Source: Bradyrhizobium sp. in8p8 (lineage in GTDB: Bacteria > Pseudomonadota > Alphaproteobacteria > Rhizobiales > Xanthobacteraceae). Taken from it: a DNA stretch of 64,000 bases. Numbering within the stretch: position 1 is the first letter of the stretch; each line of letters starts with the position of its first letter. The notes beneath the pieces were generated by a model that had not been told where the DNA came from, ran no database searches, and saw only the letters and a list, made by a program, of their open reading frames with translations. Location: positions 53,008 through 117,007 of the forward strand of contig NZ_KE384580.1 of assembly GCF_000426845.1 (NCBI RefSeq), written 5' to 3'. Shown here one piece after another: positions 62,811-64,000 of this stretch. Position numbers and translations under genes: made by a program.

Positions 62811-63710
62811 TCAAAGGGTCGCCGTCAGGGCTTTCAGATCCTCATTCCAATCATCGGTGCGTGGCCGTAATCGCGCATATTCCGCACTCGCTTCTCCGGC
62901 AATGGCCCGAACGCGATCGGCATACACGTCACCCTGCCGATTGTTGTCGGTCGCTGCCACGAGGCAGACCTTGGCGCGCTTAGCTAGATTGCGGATGGCA
63001 TGATCTGTCGCCGGGGACCAGCCGCCTCCAGTGCTGATATAAAGCGTATCGGAGCGTCGGACATCGATCGCCGCTAGGCTCATGGCATCGATGGCCGCCT
63101 CTGTAATGCAGATCCGCTCGGGCTCGGGCGGCCCGAAGCGGAAAAGTTCTTTCGCGCCCTCAGTGGCGAAGCCGCGCCATTGCGGTCCACGCTCCTCCCA
63201 CCCCGTGATCGCTCCGGCAGAATCGCTATGGGCGGCCCATATGCTGCCTCGGGGGCCTTCTCGCAACCGATCGAAGGCGATCACCTGCTTCACGATCTCC
63301 GCCGGCAGCCCGCGCTCGTCCGTGAGATAGCGCCAGGCTGGCGAGCCCGGGCGCGGCTTAAAGCGATGTTGCCACCGCTCAGTAACGGATCTCGGCCCCT
63401 TCGGCCTTGCCGGCCGCTGCCACGCTGGGGCGCTGGGACAGAAACCAACCATATCCGCAACACAGTCATATGCTTCGACGAAACCATCGGCGCCCAGATG
63501 TTCGGCGAGCGAAAACACGTCCCCCTTCGCCGGAGACAACGGATCGAACCAGCCGCGGCCTTCGTGGATAACGATGATGATGTTGCTGTCACGCCGATAC
63601 TTGATCGCGCGTCGGGTGCTTTCCCTGACGTCGACCTTCCAGCCGTCTTTCTCGAGCAGGGCCGCGCAGCCGACCTTTTGGCGCAGCTCTTCGATTTCTC
63701 TCTTGTCCAT
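62811..63710 (-). CDS. Toprim-domain (DUF3991/TraC-like) primase protein
   Basis: This 299-residue protein has an N-terminal DUF3991-like region (EELRQKVGCAALLEKDGWKV, IIVIHEGRGWFDPLSPAKGD). A C-terminal Toprim domain follows, with the conserved Glu in ICITEAAIDAMSLAAI and the DxD-type pair in LVAATDNNRQGD. Proteins of this type on conjugative plasmids resemble TraC primases that enter the recipient and prime the complementary strand. The upstream region is a GC-rich spacer with stems. It precedes DUF1419 in the same direction. Confidence 0.8.
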   Translation of the reverse strand: MDKREIEELRQKVGCAALLEKDGWKVDVRESTRRAIKYRRDSNIIIVIHEGRGWFDPLSPAKGDVFSLAEHLGADGFVEAYDCVADMVGFCPSAPAWQRPARPKGPRSVTERWQHRFKPRPGSPAWRYLTDERGLPAEIVKQVIAFDRLREGPRGSIWAAHSDSAGAITGWEERGPQWRGFATEGAKELFRFGPPEPERICITEAAIDAMSLAAIDVRRSDTLYISTGGGWSPATDHAIRNLAKRAKVCLVAATDNNRQGDVYADRVRAIAGEASAEYARLRPRTDDWNEDLKALTATL

Positions 63711-63907
63711 TTATCTGCACCGGTCTCGCGCAAGCGAGTCCGCCCCTTTCTTCTGTTGATCTCTCTTGCTCCCAGCCTTGCGGAGCATCCCCGACCGGCC
63801 GCGAAGCCTGCCGAATGCAAGGGCGCGCTGACCAACCGTTAGTCGCCGCGTCATCGGGCGCGGCGAAGCTTCCCTTGCAGCCGGCATGGCGCCAGCGGCA
63901 GCCGGTC
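63711..63907. other. GC-rich intergenic leader
   Basis: This spacer contains no frame of interest. It resembles the other 150-250-base GC-rich spacers in the 49-64 kb block, with repeated GAAGCTTCCC / GAAGCTTCACCC-like words also seen near 62632 and 17459. Confidence 0.45.
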
Positions 63908-63928
63908 GCCCGGCTCAATGAGCCGGGC
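63908..63928. terminator. Hairpin overlapping a stop codon
   Basis: GCCCGGCTC and GAGCCGGGC form a perfect 9-bp stem with a 3-base loop. The stop codon of the minus-strand gene at the window edge lies in the hairpin, so it may act as a terminator or an mRNA end stabiliser. Confidence 0.5.
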
Positions 63929-64000
63929 ACCAGGGGTCGTATTCGTGAACGACGGCGTCCTGATCGCCGTCGTACTCGCTGGAGACCATCACGCCGAATT
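63915..64000 (-). CDS. C-terminal end of a gene cut by the window edge
   Basis: The minus-strand frame gives FGVMVSSEYDGDQDAVVHEY followed by DPWCPAH and a stop. The acidic DGDQDAVVHEYDPWCP pattern looks like a structured protein terminus rather than chance. The family cannot be identified from 28 residues. It runs in the same direction as the rest of the block. Confidence 0.5.
   Translation of the reverse strand, partial: FGVMVSSEYDGDQDAVVHEYDPWCPAH

Noticed and set aside
1..64000. CRISPR array or complete insertion sequence
   Set aside because: No regularly spaced repeats with unique spacers were seen. No transposase with paired terminal inverted repeats was found; the only mobility genes are the recombinase, the integrase remnant and the relaxases.

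Overview
The window is a GC-rich piece of a large alphaproteobacterial plasmid, most likely from the Hyphomicrobiales (Bradyrhizobium, Nitrobacter or Rhodopseudomonas type). The evidence is a complete repABC replication and partition operon on the minus strand (36.5-40.1 kb), four perfect copies of the repABC parS palindrome GTTGTCAGCTGACAAC, and plasmid families typical of this order (DUF736, DUF1419, DUF1612/RHE_PE00001, DUF7007). No chromosomal housekeeping operon and no complete tRNA or rRNA gene was seen.

Layout. 1-2.0 kb: repeat-rich sequence with no convincing gene. 2.0-7.3 kb: a DUF3987 gene broken and joined to the 3' part of a yhaO-type nuclease gene, followed by an intact yhaN-type ATPase. 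7.5-15.1 kb: the most interesting locus, seven co-directional genes. They encode a sigma-like HTH protein, an XRE-like protein, an IrrE-UvrD-PDDEXK helicase/nuclease fusion, a tandem ubiquitin-like protein, an E2-like protein, a JAB/JAMM deubiquitinase-like protein and an E1/ThiF-like protein. 15.3-17.2 kb: a ParB-like protein (minus). 17.9-27.1 kb: a conjugative DNA-processing module with three unknown genes, a ParA-like ATPase, a membrane protein, a type IV coupling protein, a frameshifted TrwC/MOBF relaxase and two small genes. 27.2-28.8 kb: a frameshifted large serine recombinase that runs into the 3' half of a tRNA-Glu(CTC), which looks like an attachment-site scar. 29.0-32.7 kb: a second mobilisation cassette (MOBP relaxase plus MobC) and a parAB operon flanked by two identical inverted-repeat sites. 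33.4-36.4 kb: a broken WGR gene, HU, DUF736 and small plasmid genes. 36.5-41.5 kb: repABC with an antisense RNA and parS sites. 41.6-48.7 kb: a tyrosine-integrase remnant, an unknown gene, vapBC, a DUF1612 protein and the ietAS AAA-ATPase/subtilisin pair. 49.3-64 kb: a minus-strand block of anti-restriction and transfer-associated genes (second DUF736, ArdC, DUF7007, ParB-like, a giant methylase-helicase, DUF1419, Toprim primase).

How the parts work together (inference). repABC, parAB and vapBC maintain the plasmid. The two relaxases and the coupling protein process DNA for transfer, although no mating-pair-formation genes lie in this window. The 49-64 kb block resembles a leading region that protects incoming DNA. 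The ubiquitin-like operon, YhaN and IetAS look like defence cargo. Four genes carry single-base frameshifts, all in short homopolymer contexts, so either local decay or indel errors in the assembly must be considered. Two 25-bp-class motifs (CTTATCTCGGG.. and TTTTGGCA repeats) recur upstream of several genes in the first 24 kb and suggest a shared regulatory circuit.
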